Position numbers and translations under genes: made by a program
Shown: piece after piece, positions 1-10,552 of the stretch
How the letters are laid out: each line of letters opens with the position of its first letter
How positions within the stretch are numbered: position 1 is the stretch's first letter
Notes under the pieces: generated by a model
Database searches by the model: none
What the model was told of the DNA's origin: nothing
Seen by the model: only the letters and a program-made list of their open reading frames with translations
NCBI GenBank assembly: GCA_949126835.1
Contig: OX421494.1
Coordinates: 18,835,038 to 18,899,037 of the forward strand
Direction of reading: 5' to 3'
DNA length: 64,000 nucleotides
From: Anisus vortex
Lineage: Eukaryota; Mollusca; Gastropoda; Planorbidae

Positions 1-83
1 ACAATATTATATGATCCTATGGCTTATTCATCTTAATGTATCCCTAACAATAGCTGTAAGAATATCTTTACTTGTATATAAGC

Positions 84-329
84 CTATACAATGGTGGATA
101 TTAATACAGTTTTATACAGTAGACTCAGTACGGCACTAATCTTACTCTTATCTTTGACACAAATACAGTAGGAAGGGCAGTTCAGCTCTGAACAAAACGT
201 GGCACATTTCCTAGTGAACGTTTCATCCGTTTTCCCATAACATTTCAGCGCCAATATGGTGCGAAAATCTGCCGACATCACTAAAAGAACAACTCCTAAG
301 TATCGGATGGTCTGAAACGAAGCCATCAT
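84..329 (-). CDS. candidate secreted cysteine-rich peptide (exon)
   Basis: Reading from an internal Met-Met at 329, the frame opens with a short hydrophobic leader (about 25 residues, core LGVVLLVM) that looks like a signal peptide. A compact cysteine-rich segment follows, with six Cys spaced C-x11-C-x3-C-x4-C-x3-C-x-C. The frame is open upstream to 464, but that part has no leader character, so the inner Met is the likelier start. A donor-like GTAAGA sits at 145-140, just after the last Cys, so the exon may end at 146 and the open frame down to 84 may be intronic. The CxxxC...CxC layout recalls cysteine-stabilised alpha-beta peptides (defensin-like), though the loops are short. No family is recognised with certainty. 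It stands alone, with a LINE remnant to its right. A chance ORF is possible. Confidence 0.4.
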   Translation of the reverse strand: MMASFQTIRYLGVVLLVMSADFRTILALKCYGKTDETFTRKCATFCSELNCPSYCICVKDKSKISAVLSLLYKTVLISTIV

Positions 330-1339
330 CGTTTTCTTGTGTTCTGTAGAGCTGTGATTGACTTTCCACAATTCATCACAAACAAAGTTTGAACATCGTG
401 ATATCGTTTCGAGGTCTCGGTCGGTGTTGAGGGGCCGGCATCCCAGCAAGGATTCTAATTTCAAACGATGTTGATCTCACTCTTTTCCCCGGTGTAGAAG
501 AAATGTTTCATGTGATTTTGCTTTCATTTTGGAAAGCAGCAGGAAATATATCCAAATTATGCAACTGCGGCAACTTCCGGTCATAAGAAGCAGACGAATG
601 TTTTAAGTAATTTATATAGGTTAGTTTTATTCCAAGTCATTGATGGTGGAATTTGTAAAGTTTTTACTCGAACGTAATTACTAGTGAGAATTTAAAGTTG
701 GAAATGTTTGATTTATTGTTAATGTCCTTAAAAAAAAAGTATAATGCTCATATATACACATCTTATCAAATGCACAGAAATACAGAGATAAAATTTTGTT
801 TTTCTCTCTTCTCGAGCGGCATTCGAGCATCTAAAATAGGCTATACAAACATATTATACACAATTTCGAATTTTTGGGAAATCTAATTTAGCAAAACGGA
901 CTTTTATACTTTTGCAATCAGTTTTATCAAATGATATTTACTTATAACGTGTTATTCTTGCTGGGTTGTTTGGATCTTCTGTTTATCATAGAATAAAGAA
1001 AGTGTCATATCTTTAATTATTTCGCGAGCGATATGTTCAACAACACCACATAGGCCTACACTAGGACTAGACTATTAAGACAACGGCAAGCCGTTATCCG
1101 GCAGGGCTATTAGTGTAATAATTATAACATATTCTAAACATCACCAATGCTGATCGTTTTGTAGTTTTGTGTTGGCTAGAAATTAAACATTTTATAGAGC
1201 GCTATGTACAACAGTTAGTAGGCCTATTCAAATGCTCTTTGCATTGACTCTATTTTAATAAAATAACCCTCCCAAAAAAAAGAATGTTTTTAATGTTTAT
1301 TTTTAAAACTGTAAATTGTGTTTGCTTTATTAATAATTG
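330..1339. other. non-coding flank, no recognised gene
   Basis: AT-rich sequence with no convincing coding frame; the 62-codon frame at 698-886 has no protein-like features. It holds two copies of the palindrome TAGGCCTA (1051 and 1219). Confidence 0.4.
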
Positions 1340-1551
1340 TGTTTGGCAGTTCGTTCCACCACAGAGGTGCCACGACACTGTAGAAGCGTAATGCAAAAGT
1401 TTTAACTGTTGGTACCTTAAGTTGTTGATATATTTTGTTTGAACGCAGTCTTGTTTTCTAGCATGTGTATAGAGTATAGATCAACCATGTGTCTACTGTA
1501 CTTTGGATATTGTCGTTGAAGTTGGAGGCTTTTATAAAACAAGGTCAAAAT

Positions 1552-2033
1552 ATGAATTGTATCCAAGGTGCTATATGTAGCCAATAGGTCAAAACCTTGT
1601 ATTGTATCCTAAGTGCTATAGGCCTATGTAGCCAATAGGTCAAAACCTAGAATTGTATCCTAAGTGCTATAGGCCTATGTAGCCAATAGGTCAAAACCTA
1701 GAATTGTATCCTAAGTGCTATATATGTAGCCAATAGGTCAAAACCTAGAATTGTATTTTAAGTGCTATAGGCCTATGTAGCCAATAGGTCAAAACCTAGA
1801 ATTGTATCCTAAGTGCTATATATGTAGCCAATAGGTCAAAACCTAGAATTGTATTTTAAGTGCTATAGGCCTATGTAGCCAATAGGTCAAAACCTAGAAT
1901 TGTATCCTAAGTGCTATATATGTAGCCAATAGGTCAAAACCTAGAATTGTATTTTAAGTGCTATAGGCCTATGTAGCCAATAGGTCAAAACCTAGAATTG
2001 TATCCTAAGTGCTATATATGTAGCCAATGTAAT
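1552..2033. repeat. 51/47-bp alternating minisatellite
   Basis: About ten units built around GTAGCCAATAGGTCAAAACC. Two variants occur: a 51-bp form containing TAGGCCTATG and a 47-bp form containing TATATATG. From about 1715 onward they alternate strictly, making a 98-bp higher-order unit repeated about three times. Confidence 0.9.
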
Positions 2034-2362
2034 GTTTTAGATAAGTTATTGAATTTCTTTTGTTGTTTTCAGCTCTTTTTTTGCACCAATGTTTTGAATT
2101 CTTTGTAGTTTTTTTTTCTTTTTAAATCCCACTCCTTTAGTCCAATGTATAGACAGTTTGCGTAGTCTGAGAGATTGCCAGAATTATGTCTCGCATGCCT
2201 TTTATGTTAGATTGTTTCTTATACTTTTAATTCTCTGTCGATTCCACATTGTATTTGATTTGTGTTATTTGTTTTCACCTTGTTCATTGTTAAAAAGTAG
2301 ATTAGTGTTAGACATATTTTTTTTGTTTAGCTCCGAATAGAATAAATTCAGTTTTTGATGAG

Positions 2363-3452
2363 TTCATTTTTAGTCTGTTACCATCTACCTAATGTCTGAT
2401 TTGTCTCCCACATTTGTCAAGTTTTGATATTGCCGTGTCTTCATTTTTAGTTTGTTACCATCTACCTAATGTCTGATTTGTCTCCCACATTTGTCAAGTT
2501 TTGATATTGCCGTGTCTTCATTTTTAGTTTGTTACCATCTACCTAATGTCTGATTTGTCTCCCACATTTGTCAAGTTTTGATATTGCCGTGTCTTCATTT
2601 TTAGTTTGTTACCATCTACCTAATGTCTGATTTGTCTCCCACATTTGTCAAGTTTTGATATTGCCGTGTCTTCATTTTTAGTCTGTTACCATCTACCTAA
2701 TGTCTGATTTGTCTCCCACATTTGTCAAGTTTTGATATTGCCGTGTCTTCATTTTTAGTCTGTTACCATCTACCTAATGTCTGATTTGTCTCCCACATTT
2801 GTCAAGTTTTGATATTGCCGTGTCTTCATTTTTAGTCTGTTACCATCTACCTAATGTCTGATTTGTCTCCCACATTTGTCAAGTTTTGATATTGCCGTGT
2901 CTTCATTTTTAGTCTGTTACCATCTACCTAATGTCTGATTTGTCTCCCACATTTGTCAAGTTTTGATATTGCCGTGTCTTCATTTTTAGTCTGTTACCAT
3001 CTACCTAATGTCTGATTTGTCTCACACATTTGTCAAGTTTTGATATTGCCGTGTCTTCATTTTTAGTCTGTTACCGTTCACCTAATGTCTGATTTGTCTC
3101 CCACATTTGTCAAGTTTTGATATTGCCGTGTCTTCATTTTTAGTCTGTTCCCATTCACCTAATGTCTGATTTGTCTCACACATTTGTCAAGTTTTGATAT
3201 TGCCGTGTCTTCATTTTTAGTCTGTTACCATCTACCTAATGTCTGATTTGTCTCCCACATTTGTCAAGTTTTGATATTGCCGTGTCTTCATTTTTAGTCT
3301 GTTACCATCTACCTAATGTCTGATTTGTCTCACACATTTGTCAAGTTTTGATATTGCCGTGTCTTCATTTTTAGTCTGTTACCATCTACCTAATGTCTGA
3401 TTTGTCTCCCACATTTGTCAAGTTTTGATATTGCCGTGTCTTCATTTTTAGT
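2363..3452. repeat. 77-bp tandem array, about 14 units
   Basis: The motif TTCATTTTTAG[TC][CT]TGTT recurs every 77 bp from 2363 to 3441, giving fourteen periods plus a partial unit. Units differ by one to three substitutions (TTACCATCTACC versus TTACCGTTCACC; CTCCCACA versus CTCACACA). Read on the minus strand, one unit corresponds to LINE ORF2 codons just before the NRLKMN motif. Confidence 0.95.
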
Positions 3453-3514
3453 TTGTACAAATTTTATCTTTAAGGAATGGTTGGCAGATCCATATAGATA
3501 ATAATTGTAATTGT

Positions 3515-3605
3515 ATAGCGCTGCCAACAAACATAATGTAAGCTCAGAGCGCATTTAACATTGAGCAACAAACCACTAAGAACACGGATCTAACTCTCTA
3601 GGCCA
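3515..3605. repeat. interspersed repeat, copy 1 (paired with 54553-54625)
   Basis: A block containing CCAACAAACATAATGTAAGC, followed by TCAGAGCGCATTTAAC and then CACTAAGAACACGG, recurs near 54556 in the same orientation with a short internal deletion. It resembles a retroelement 3' end, but the family is not identified. Confidence 0.6.
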
Positions 3606-3666
3606 GTCTAGGCGAACTAATCTGACGCTAATTAATATGTTTTCTAGAATTTCGTTTTGTAGGGTT

Positions 3667-3783
3667 AGATTTAACCCAGTTTTATATAGATTTAACATAG
3701 ATTTAACCCAGTTTAATATAGATTTAACATAGATTTAACCCAGTTTAATATAGATTTAACCTAGATTTAACCTAGATTTAACC
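3667..3783. repeat. AGATTTAAC-rich minisatellite
   Basis: About eight imperfect repeats of AGATTTAAC[CA][CT], arranged in larger units that include AGTTTAATAT. Confidence 0.85.
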
Positions 3784-4016
3784 CGAACTCTTCGTTATTA
3801 AGCTTATACATTATACATGTACCAAACTTAGTTGACAGGTTAATACATTAAGAAAAAAAAACATTGTGAAAACATTATTAAAAAGAACATTTATTATTGT
3901 GAAAAAACAAAACAAATAAAAATGAATTATGAATTGATCTACAGAGGGGAAAAACATTTTGATCAAAGTAGTTCGTTAATCTCACGCTTCACCAATGTCA
4001 TGGCTAACTAAGAGGA

Positions 4017-4130
4017 AGTCATGACCTCTAACTGAAAGTCATGACCGCTATATCTAACACGAGGTCATGACCTCTATATCTAACACAACCGTCACGACCT
4101 CCAACACAAGTGTCATGACCTATGACCGCA
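4017..4130. repeat. GTCATGACC short tandem repeats
   Basis: Five diverged units of about 20-35 bp, each carrying the near-palindrome GTCATGAC followed by CTCTATATCTAACAC-like sequence. Confidence 0.7.
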
Positions 4131-4574
4131 CTGACCATAATAATAATATGAATAATAATGTACACTGAAAAACAAACAAGAACAATAGCCCATCCAGAAT
4201 AATATGAAGAAAATAAGTTTGCGTAGCAATAGCACAATACACGACATTGTTCCCCCAGATAGATAGGAATGTGATTAAGTATAAAGCTGAATATTACTTC
4301 TGTCACATAGATAGTTAAATTACACAACACTTTTGTCATTATAACCTACACATTAAATGTAACATGTAAAACGTAGCCAAATATCATCTCAATTTTTTTG
4401 TCTCTGAAAAATTATGAGTAAAACGTCAAGTTATAAAGTTCTGTCTGTCATGAATGAATGAAAGAACCAATCTCTTATAACACTGTGGTGGCCACCCGCA
4501 ATGGGGTAGTACAGGTGGAGGAGAACACAACATACTATATATCCACAGAGACAATGATCAAGTTCCCTTCAAGG

Positions 4575-4665
4575 GACAAAAACTTGGTTCACCAGCGCCT
4601 TCTGTCACGACACATCATGGGGATTGTGTGATGAGCACAATGCCGAGGCGTATCAATCCAAGAAA
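4575..4665 (-). mobile_element. possible degraded SINE (family A)
   Basis: Pieces such as GGTTCACCAGCG and GGGGATTGTGTGATGAGCAC followed by AATGCC match the reverse complement of the body of SINE family A seen intact at 21907. The copy is very diverged and lacks a clear tRNA-like head. Confidence 0.3.
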
Positions 4666-4674
4666 GCCACTAGA

Positions 4675-4824
4675 AAGTCAATAGAAACACAATCACTTTA
4701 TGTTCACAGACCAAGCATGCCCAGTCGTCCCATTGTGTTCCAAGTTGTCTTCACATTATAAACAAAATACATAATTTGTTCTGTATTCATTTGTTCTATT
4801 GAATATCAAGTCGTCATAACCTCG
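4675..4824. repeat. long direct repeat, copy 1
   Basis: About 145 bp beginning at GTCAATAGAAACACA and ending near AAGTCGTCATAACC recurs at 5760-5903 with few changes. Copy 1 sits next to a single AGTCAATAGAAAC unit of the array found beside copy 2. Confidence 0.9.
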
Positions 4825-4841
4825 CCTGTAAAACCACCATG

Positions 4842-5552
4842 CCCCCCCCCCCCCTTCTCCGATAGACTTACACGTGGACTTCTTTCAATATGGACTACAA
4901 CAACATCATGGCCTTGGTCAGCTGTCCACTAACCCAGTTTCAGTTAATGAAGAAAAAAAAGGTAGGCCACAAACAAAGACCTGCGAGATCTCACATTGAC
5001 ATTTTGTTAGAAAATTAAAAGTGTGGATTTTCTCACTACATGGAATTAAAAGATATATGCATTTCCCTTGTTGATTTTAGTTTGGCCTTCAATTGTAGCA
5101 GTTTATGACAGAGATCTTTAAAGAGCACAAGTCGTCTTTCTTATTGGCCAAAGAATGTGGAGACAAAGCCATTATTATGTCTTGTTAAAGAACGGGGGGG
5201 GGGGGGGGGGGGGGGGAGTGAAGGAATAAGCCCAGGAGAGAAAAAAAAGAAATTATGGCAAAATGAAATAAAACTATTTTGTGAAAGAAACAAACCAACA
5301 GCAAATGACATAACAAAATAGACATAGTTAACACAAAGGTTCTATAATGCTCAAGTTGACATCTTACATAATAGTTATTATGCATTAAAAAAATCTATAT
5401 ACAATAATTGTAAGACTTTGTTTATTTTTCAATCTGTATGGATATGTTTGGAAAATTTAAAAACAGAACATAAACAAAGAAAAAAAAATAGAACATTATC
5501 AACAAATTTACACTGAGTAAGTTTGTTTTGCCATTTCTTTTTAATAACTCAC
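4842..5552. other. non-coding with homopolymer tracts
   Basis: Contains a poly-C tract near 4843-4854 and an uninterrupted run of 23 G at 5194-5216, plus many A-rich stretches. No coding signal was seen on either strand. Confidence 0.5.
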
Positions 5553-5772
5553 CGGTCAATAGAAACATCTCTCTTTGATGATTGACCGGTCAATAGAAAC
5601 ATTTCTCTATGATAACTGACCAGACAATTGAAACATTTCTCTTTCATAACTGACCAGTCAATAGAAACATTTCTGTTTGATAACTGACCAGTCAATAGAA
5701 ACATTTCTCTTTGATAACTGACCAGTCAATAGAAACATTTCTCTTTGATAACTGACCAGTCAATAGAAACAC
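5553..5772. repeat. 34-bp minisatellite
   Basis: About six units of TGACCAGTCAATAGAAACAT followed by TTCTCTTTGATAAC. The last unit runs directly into the second copy of the long direct repeat. Confidence 0.9.
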
Positions 5773-5903
5773 ATTCACTTTATGTTCACAGACAATGCAT
5801 GTCAAGTCGTCCCATTGTGTTCCAAGTTGTCTTCACATTACAAACAAAATACATAATTTGCTCTGTATATATTTGTCCTATTGAATATCAAGTCGTCATA
5901 ACC
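5760..5903. repeat. long direct repeat, copy 2
   Basis: Near-identical partner of 4675-4824, about 1.08 kb away in the same orientation. The shared block includes CCCATTGTGTTCCAAGTTGT. Confidence 0.9.
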
Positions 5904-7074
5904 TAAACCAAAGCCCTTACTAAATTAACAAAAAAAATTTACCTCCCTTTTTTCAATATTTATTTATTGGACATAGGCGTTTTCATCGTCAAGAGTACCA
6001 GTATAGACAGTTCAACTTTCAATTTCCACAAAAAGCAATTTGGTGCTCACAAACATACAACAGATAAATCTACAGCCATGAGTATGATCAGATCTCTAAA
6101 TACATCAACACAGTTACTGCTTAACAGACTTAAGATCAAATGTTAAGTTTGGTCAAGTGGACCAGCAAATGACAAGATATACAGGCCATGAGGACAAAAA
6201 AACAACTACAAAAAAACAACAACCACATAGGTTGTTATATATAGAGTGTTTTTCAGTGAATGTGTGTTTTCTGGTGCTTGGGTGTGTGTGTGTGGAAGAA
6301 AGAGAGGAAAAAAAAAATCTCACTAGTGAATGTGTTGTGAAATGGCAAGTAAGTGAAGACCTGTAAAGGATACCTGCCAACACAGCTTTTTAACATCAGC
6401 ATTTTTGAACAATTATATGAATAGTAAATAAAATTGGATAAGTTCTAAGTATTTAAAGAGTAAACAAAATAAACAAATGAGAAAAATGTACAAGAGGAAA
6501 ACAAATTTGTGATTCAACTACCAGATTCATTGTAATGTTATCATTTGTCTTGAGGTCCTCTTTAACTGGTTATTTTCCATATATACAACGTTGATAGTCT
6601 TTCTTGTAACAGAGTAACACCATCAAAGCCACAACAACAAAAAGTGCTCAAGGTATAAATGCAGCAACTCCTCCCATCCACCCATCCCCCATGTACAAGG
6701 AGTAGAAGTATTTGAAAAGAAATCAAAACTATAGTATATTTCAATTCCAGTACCAACACTCAATGAGTCTTTACATTTTCTTTGTTTTTTGTGCAATCTA
6801 CCAACTCTTGAGTCTGGTTTAATTAATCTAGATAGTATAATATGTACCAACATACTTGATTTAATCATTTTAAAAAAAGGTTAACTTCTTTATTATTTTC
6901 AAGAATAACATCATAGAATGCATGGGTTAAATTTTATGACACACACAGATGAAATAATCTATTAAATAACAAAACAAAAAACAACAAACGCAAATAATGC
7001 CTTTCCCCTTTTTTAGCAAACTGTCATGAAGAAATATATTTTACATTTTTTCAAAGGAATGTTTGAAGCACAAC

Positions 7075-7165
7075 CAAAACAAAGAAAAGAGAACTCAAAA
7101 CAAAGACAAGAGAGAACTCAAAACAAAGAAAAGATAACTCAAAACAAAGAAAAGATAACTCAAAA
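7075..7165. repeat. 21-bp A-rich minisatellite
   Basis: Four to five units of AAAACAAAGAAAAGATAACTC (variants with AGAGAACTC). Because 21 is divisible by three, it creates spurious open frames on both strands. Confidence 0.85.
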
Positions 7166-8464
7166 CAAAGAAAGTCTGAGAGTGGGATCAGACATTTTAA
7201 AACAAATGCCTTGGAAAACAAAACAAAAAAAAGTGCCATGCTCCATAGGATGTCTTTAGTTCTGACACATCACAGAGGCATAAACTCTACAAAGTTTTCA
7301 CTGGATAATACAAAGAGATAGTTGGCAGCACTTTGTTGTGCAAAGGGGAACATTGTACAGTGTTGTACAAAGAACATTGGACCTTTGATTTTTGAAAAAT
7401 GTACATCCAGCAGACAAATGAAACAGTCACACAAATCTTGTCTATCCTGAATTTGTCATAACAAGTATGGTCTATATCTCAACTGGTAAATACAAACAAC
7501 TATAATATTTAATTATTAAAATTTTTAAACTAGATAGAATTGAATAGAAATGTATTAAAATTTTGTCAACAACTGTCTTAAACTTTAGGATCAATATTTT
7601 TTGGGGGATCAAAATTATAAGCACACAAAAATAAAAATGAATTTTGCTTCTCAAACTCTGGAGGAAGGAAATTGAACATAAAAAGTGAGAAGAACATAGA
7701 GAGAAGATGACAATTGATGGACGGTTGAAGTAGAAAACTTGTATCCATCATGACAGTCTGACAGTCAGCTAATGCTCAAACAATGATATCATAATAAATA
7801 ACACATATCATGTCGTCAATTTTATTATAAAAAGGATTTACTAGTTGCGGAATAGGGCTGGGGGCAGAGACAAATGTATACTTGCATGACATTTAACAAA
7901 TTTAATGTCATTTTCAATAGGTATAAACTAATTTATTAAACAATCAATTAATCAAATCATGTTACAGTCAGTGTCAGTCACCTTAGAATATATTTTCCTC
8001 AGAAATACAGACCATGTTCAAAATTACAATAAACCTGTTCCATTTTTTTTTCAATTGCTTCTTCATGTTTTAGCCAATGAGTAAATAATTTACACATATT
8101 ACTTTCTCTTAAGCACCTTAAAAAAAAATATTCGAAAACAACATTAGTTAGCAGCCTAGAAAAAAACTTTGGCTGTTTTAATATAACAAATTTGAATGGA
8201 TCTGTAAAACAAGACAGTCCAAATAAGAATCCAGCTACTAATCATCCCAGCCACTATACATATGTGTCTACTTGAATTCCTGTGCTCATGCCATGAGTTT
8301 AGAAAACAACAATTAAAAAAAATTCATTGGAAACTGCCCTGCAATACTTAACTCGTAAAACAAAAAATTACTGACCAATTGGAAGATTCAGCCATGTGGA
8401 AGCACTGAGGGAACATAGAAACATGACACAGTGCCAGAAATATGTACAACAATGAACTATACCA

Positions 8465-8795
8465 TTGAACAAAACTCAGACAGGGACAGCTACGGACAGG
8501 ATCGTTGAACAGGACACGCACAGGGACAGCCACGGACAGGATCATTGAACAGGACACGCACAGGGACAGCCACGGACAGGATCATTGAACAGGAAACACG
8601 CGTGGTACAGCCACTGCCAGGATCATTGAAAAGGACACACACAGGAATAGCAACAGACAGGATCATTTGACAGCACACCCACCTGGACAGCCACGGACAG
8701 GATCATTGAACAGGACACCCACAGGGACAGCCATGGACAGGCTCATTAAAACAGGACACTACATTATGTACATTAGTGGACAGGATCATTAAACA
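8465..8795. repeat. 40-bp minisatellite, about 8 units
   Basis: Units contain GGACAGGATCATTGAACAGG and then ACACGCACAGGGACAGCCAC. TTGAAC recurs at about 8504, 8544, 8584, 8623 and 8703. Divergence increases to the right. Confidence 0.9.
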
Positions 8796-9671
8796 TTTCA
8801 TCAGCAGTTGTTTTATTTTCTTGAGAGAATTACATACTCTGACTTCCTTCATATTTTAGCAATAAATTTGCATAATTATAAGTGTGATGAGTACCTAGTT
8901 CTGAGTAACACAAGGAATCAAGATTTAGGGGAGGGCTTCAACACATATAAATAAATAAACACAGCAACAAAGACATTGCAATTCTTATATTATATATTAA
9001 GTACATTGAACATACACAGGATGAGAAAATCCAATCACTAATAAATGTTTTAAAAGAATTAATATAATGGAAATGAGTTTTAAATAAATGTTATGATATC
9101 AAAGGACAAGATCTACATTACATGATAAATGCTTATTTTTTGTACCTCTTTTCAGTATTTACAATAAAATATGTAATAACAAAGATATGATGGGATATTC
9201 AAAAACAACAACACTGAAACAAAAATATGTTATGTGAAATAGAAAACATTTTTTTAAAACCACCAACAAACAAAGTTTGGATTGTAAATGTCAATATCAC
9301 TATTAGTACTATTGCAACAAACAAAATTATTTTACTACTTAATTTATTTCCTTGTGAAACTCTTGATAGAAATGTTTGTTTTCATTAAATTAAATGGACT
9401 CACATTGCACATGCATGAATTGAAACAGAACTAATTACATTAGATGCATCTGGATGTATCAAGTTACTTCTTGATTCTATGTATTCCTCAATTGGGCACT
9501 ATCAGACATTCAAAAGGGCAATGGTTGGCTGTACAATCATTCAGGTTCTCGGTTTTAAAAAAAAAAAAAAAAAAAAAAAGAAAATAGCAGGTAGCCAAAC
9601 AACCATGTGAACTCAGTTAAACAGCCAATGGATGCACCATAGAGAAACTAGGATAACACAAAAATAACATC

Positions 9672-9730
9672 AACCTGGTTAAACAACTGGAAAACCTGGT
9701 TAAACAACTGGAAAACCTGGATAAACAGAC
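9672..9730. repeat. 21-bp short tandem repeat
   Basis: Three units of AACCTGGTTAAACAACTGGAA. Confidence 0.8.
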
Positions 9731-10061
9731 ATAAACTTGAATATATGGAAACATTGTCTAAATGAACTGTTTGTGTTTGTACAATTTATATTTCCTACGC
9801 TCAGAACCAATATCAGCTCTTGAAATAACATTCTTTACTATACAAAACAAAAATATACCACAATCAGCTTATTAAACGATTAAGATTTTCATTTTTAATT
9901 CTCATTATAATATATATATATATATATTTACAGTTTGTTGTTGAGGAAAAAAAATGAGTTAAACAGTTCTTACATGATAAAATATGGATGGAGTGGAAAA
10001 TGAACGCGTCATGTCTACAAACACTCTAGACAGACATGAAGTTAAGACTGAAAATGACACT

Positions 10062-10552
10062 TTACACTGAGGACTCCCTCAGGCACGGTGTCGGCAAATT
10101 GCCTACGCTTGCTGAAGAAGGTTTTGATTTCATTGTGCCCCATACAGCCCTCGGCGGCCGAAAGCGGTTTCTGCCGTCCTGAGTGTACGTCTGAATTCTC
10201 GACCCGGAAGAGAAGATCCTCTGGTCGGTTCTCCTCGTGCCGTGATACTGGTAGGAGGCCAGAGAGTTTATATCCCTGTCTGACAGTCTGCTGGAAGAGA
10301 AATAGTCACTGGTGGACGATGGGAGAGACGAGAGGCCCGAGCTGCTGATCGTTCTCTCCTCCCGTAACGTGTGGGGAGGGGTGGGTGATGGGGGAGGCTG
10401 ATGGTTAATCACATTGTACTGAATGCTGTAGTCAGTGATAGAGCGAGGGATCGCATCTTTTTCAAGCCTGCCCCGCTCAGAAATATCCTGTGGCCGACCT
10501 AGTGTGGAATATTTCTTTTTAGAATCAGTGAAGAAGTGTCCCTCTATATCAT
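10062..10552 (-). CDS. USP31: USP exon 10: C-terminal tail and stop
   Basis: Acceptor TTCATTGCAG precedes the exon. About 163 codons of Ser/Arg-rich tail include a proline run (QPPPSPTPPHT) and the basic end RFRPPRAVWGTMKSKPSSAS, finishing LRESSV and stop. Ser at -2 and Val at 0 fit a class I PDZ ligand. Confidence 0.9.

Larger units (their letters stand above)
1340..3455 (-). mobile_element. decayed non-LTR retrotransposon (LINE) with internal tandem expansions
   Basis: Minus-strand translation shows two landmarks of the ORF2 C-terminal part of CR1/Jockey-type LINEs. Around 2350 there is a segment reading DGNRLKMNSSKTEFILFG, typical of the region after the reverse transcriptase core. Around 1350-1440 there is VPTVKTFALRFYSVVAPLWW followed by NELP, the usual end of such ORFs. 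Many stops and frameshifts separate them, so it is a dead copy, 5' truncated. Two tandem arrays (1552-2033 and 2363-3452) lie inside it; the larger is itself made of ORF2 sequence. Confidence 0.65.
5904..10061 (-). other. 3' flank and possible long 3' UTR of the USP gene
   Basis: No coding sequence was recognised. The sequence lies directly downstream of the USP stop codon. A minus-strand AATAAATAAATA cluster at about 5955-5970 could be a distal polyadenylation signal, which would give a 3' UTR of about 4 kb; this is inference only. The open frames here (7026-7259, 8348-8678 and others) fall in low-complexity or tandem-repeat DNA. Confidence 0.3.

Noticed and set aside
2363..3452. Array considered as CRISPR-like
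   Set aside because: Units are contiguous with no unique spacers, and the genome is animal.
5194..5216. Poly-G run as a G-quadruplex regulator
   Set aside because: A plain homopolymer of 23 G may form such a structure but may also be a sequencing or slippage product; no functional context.
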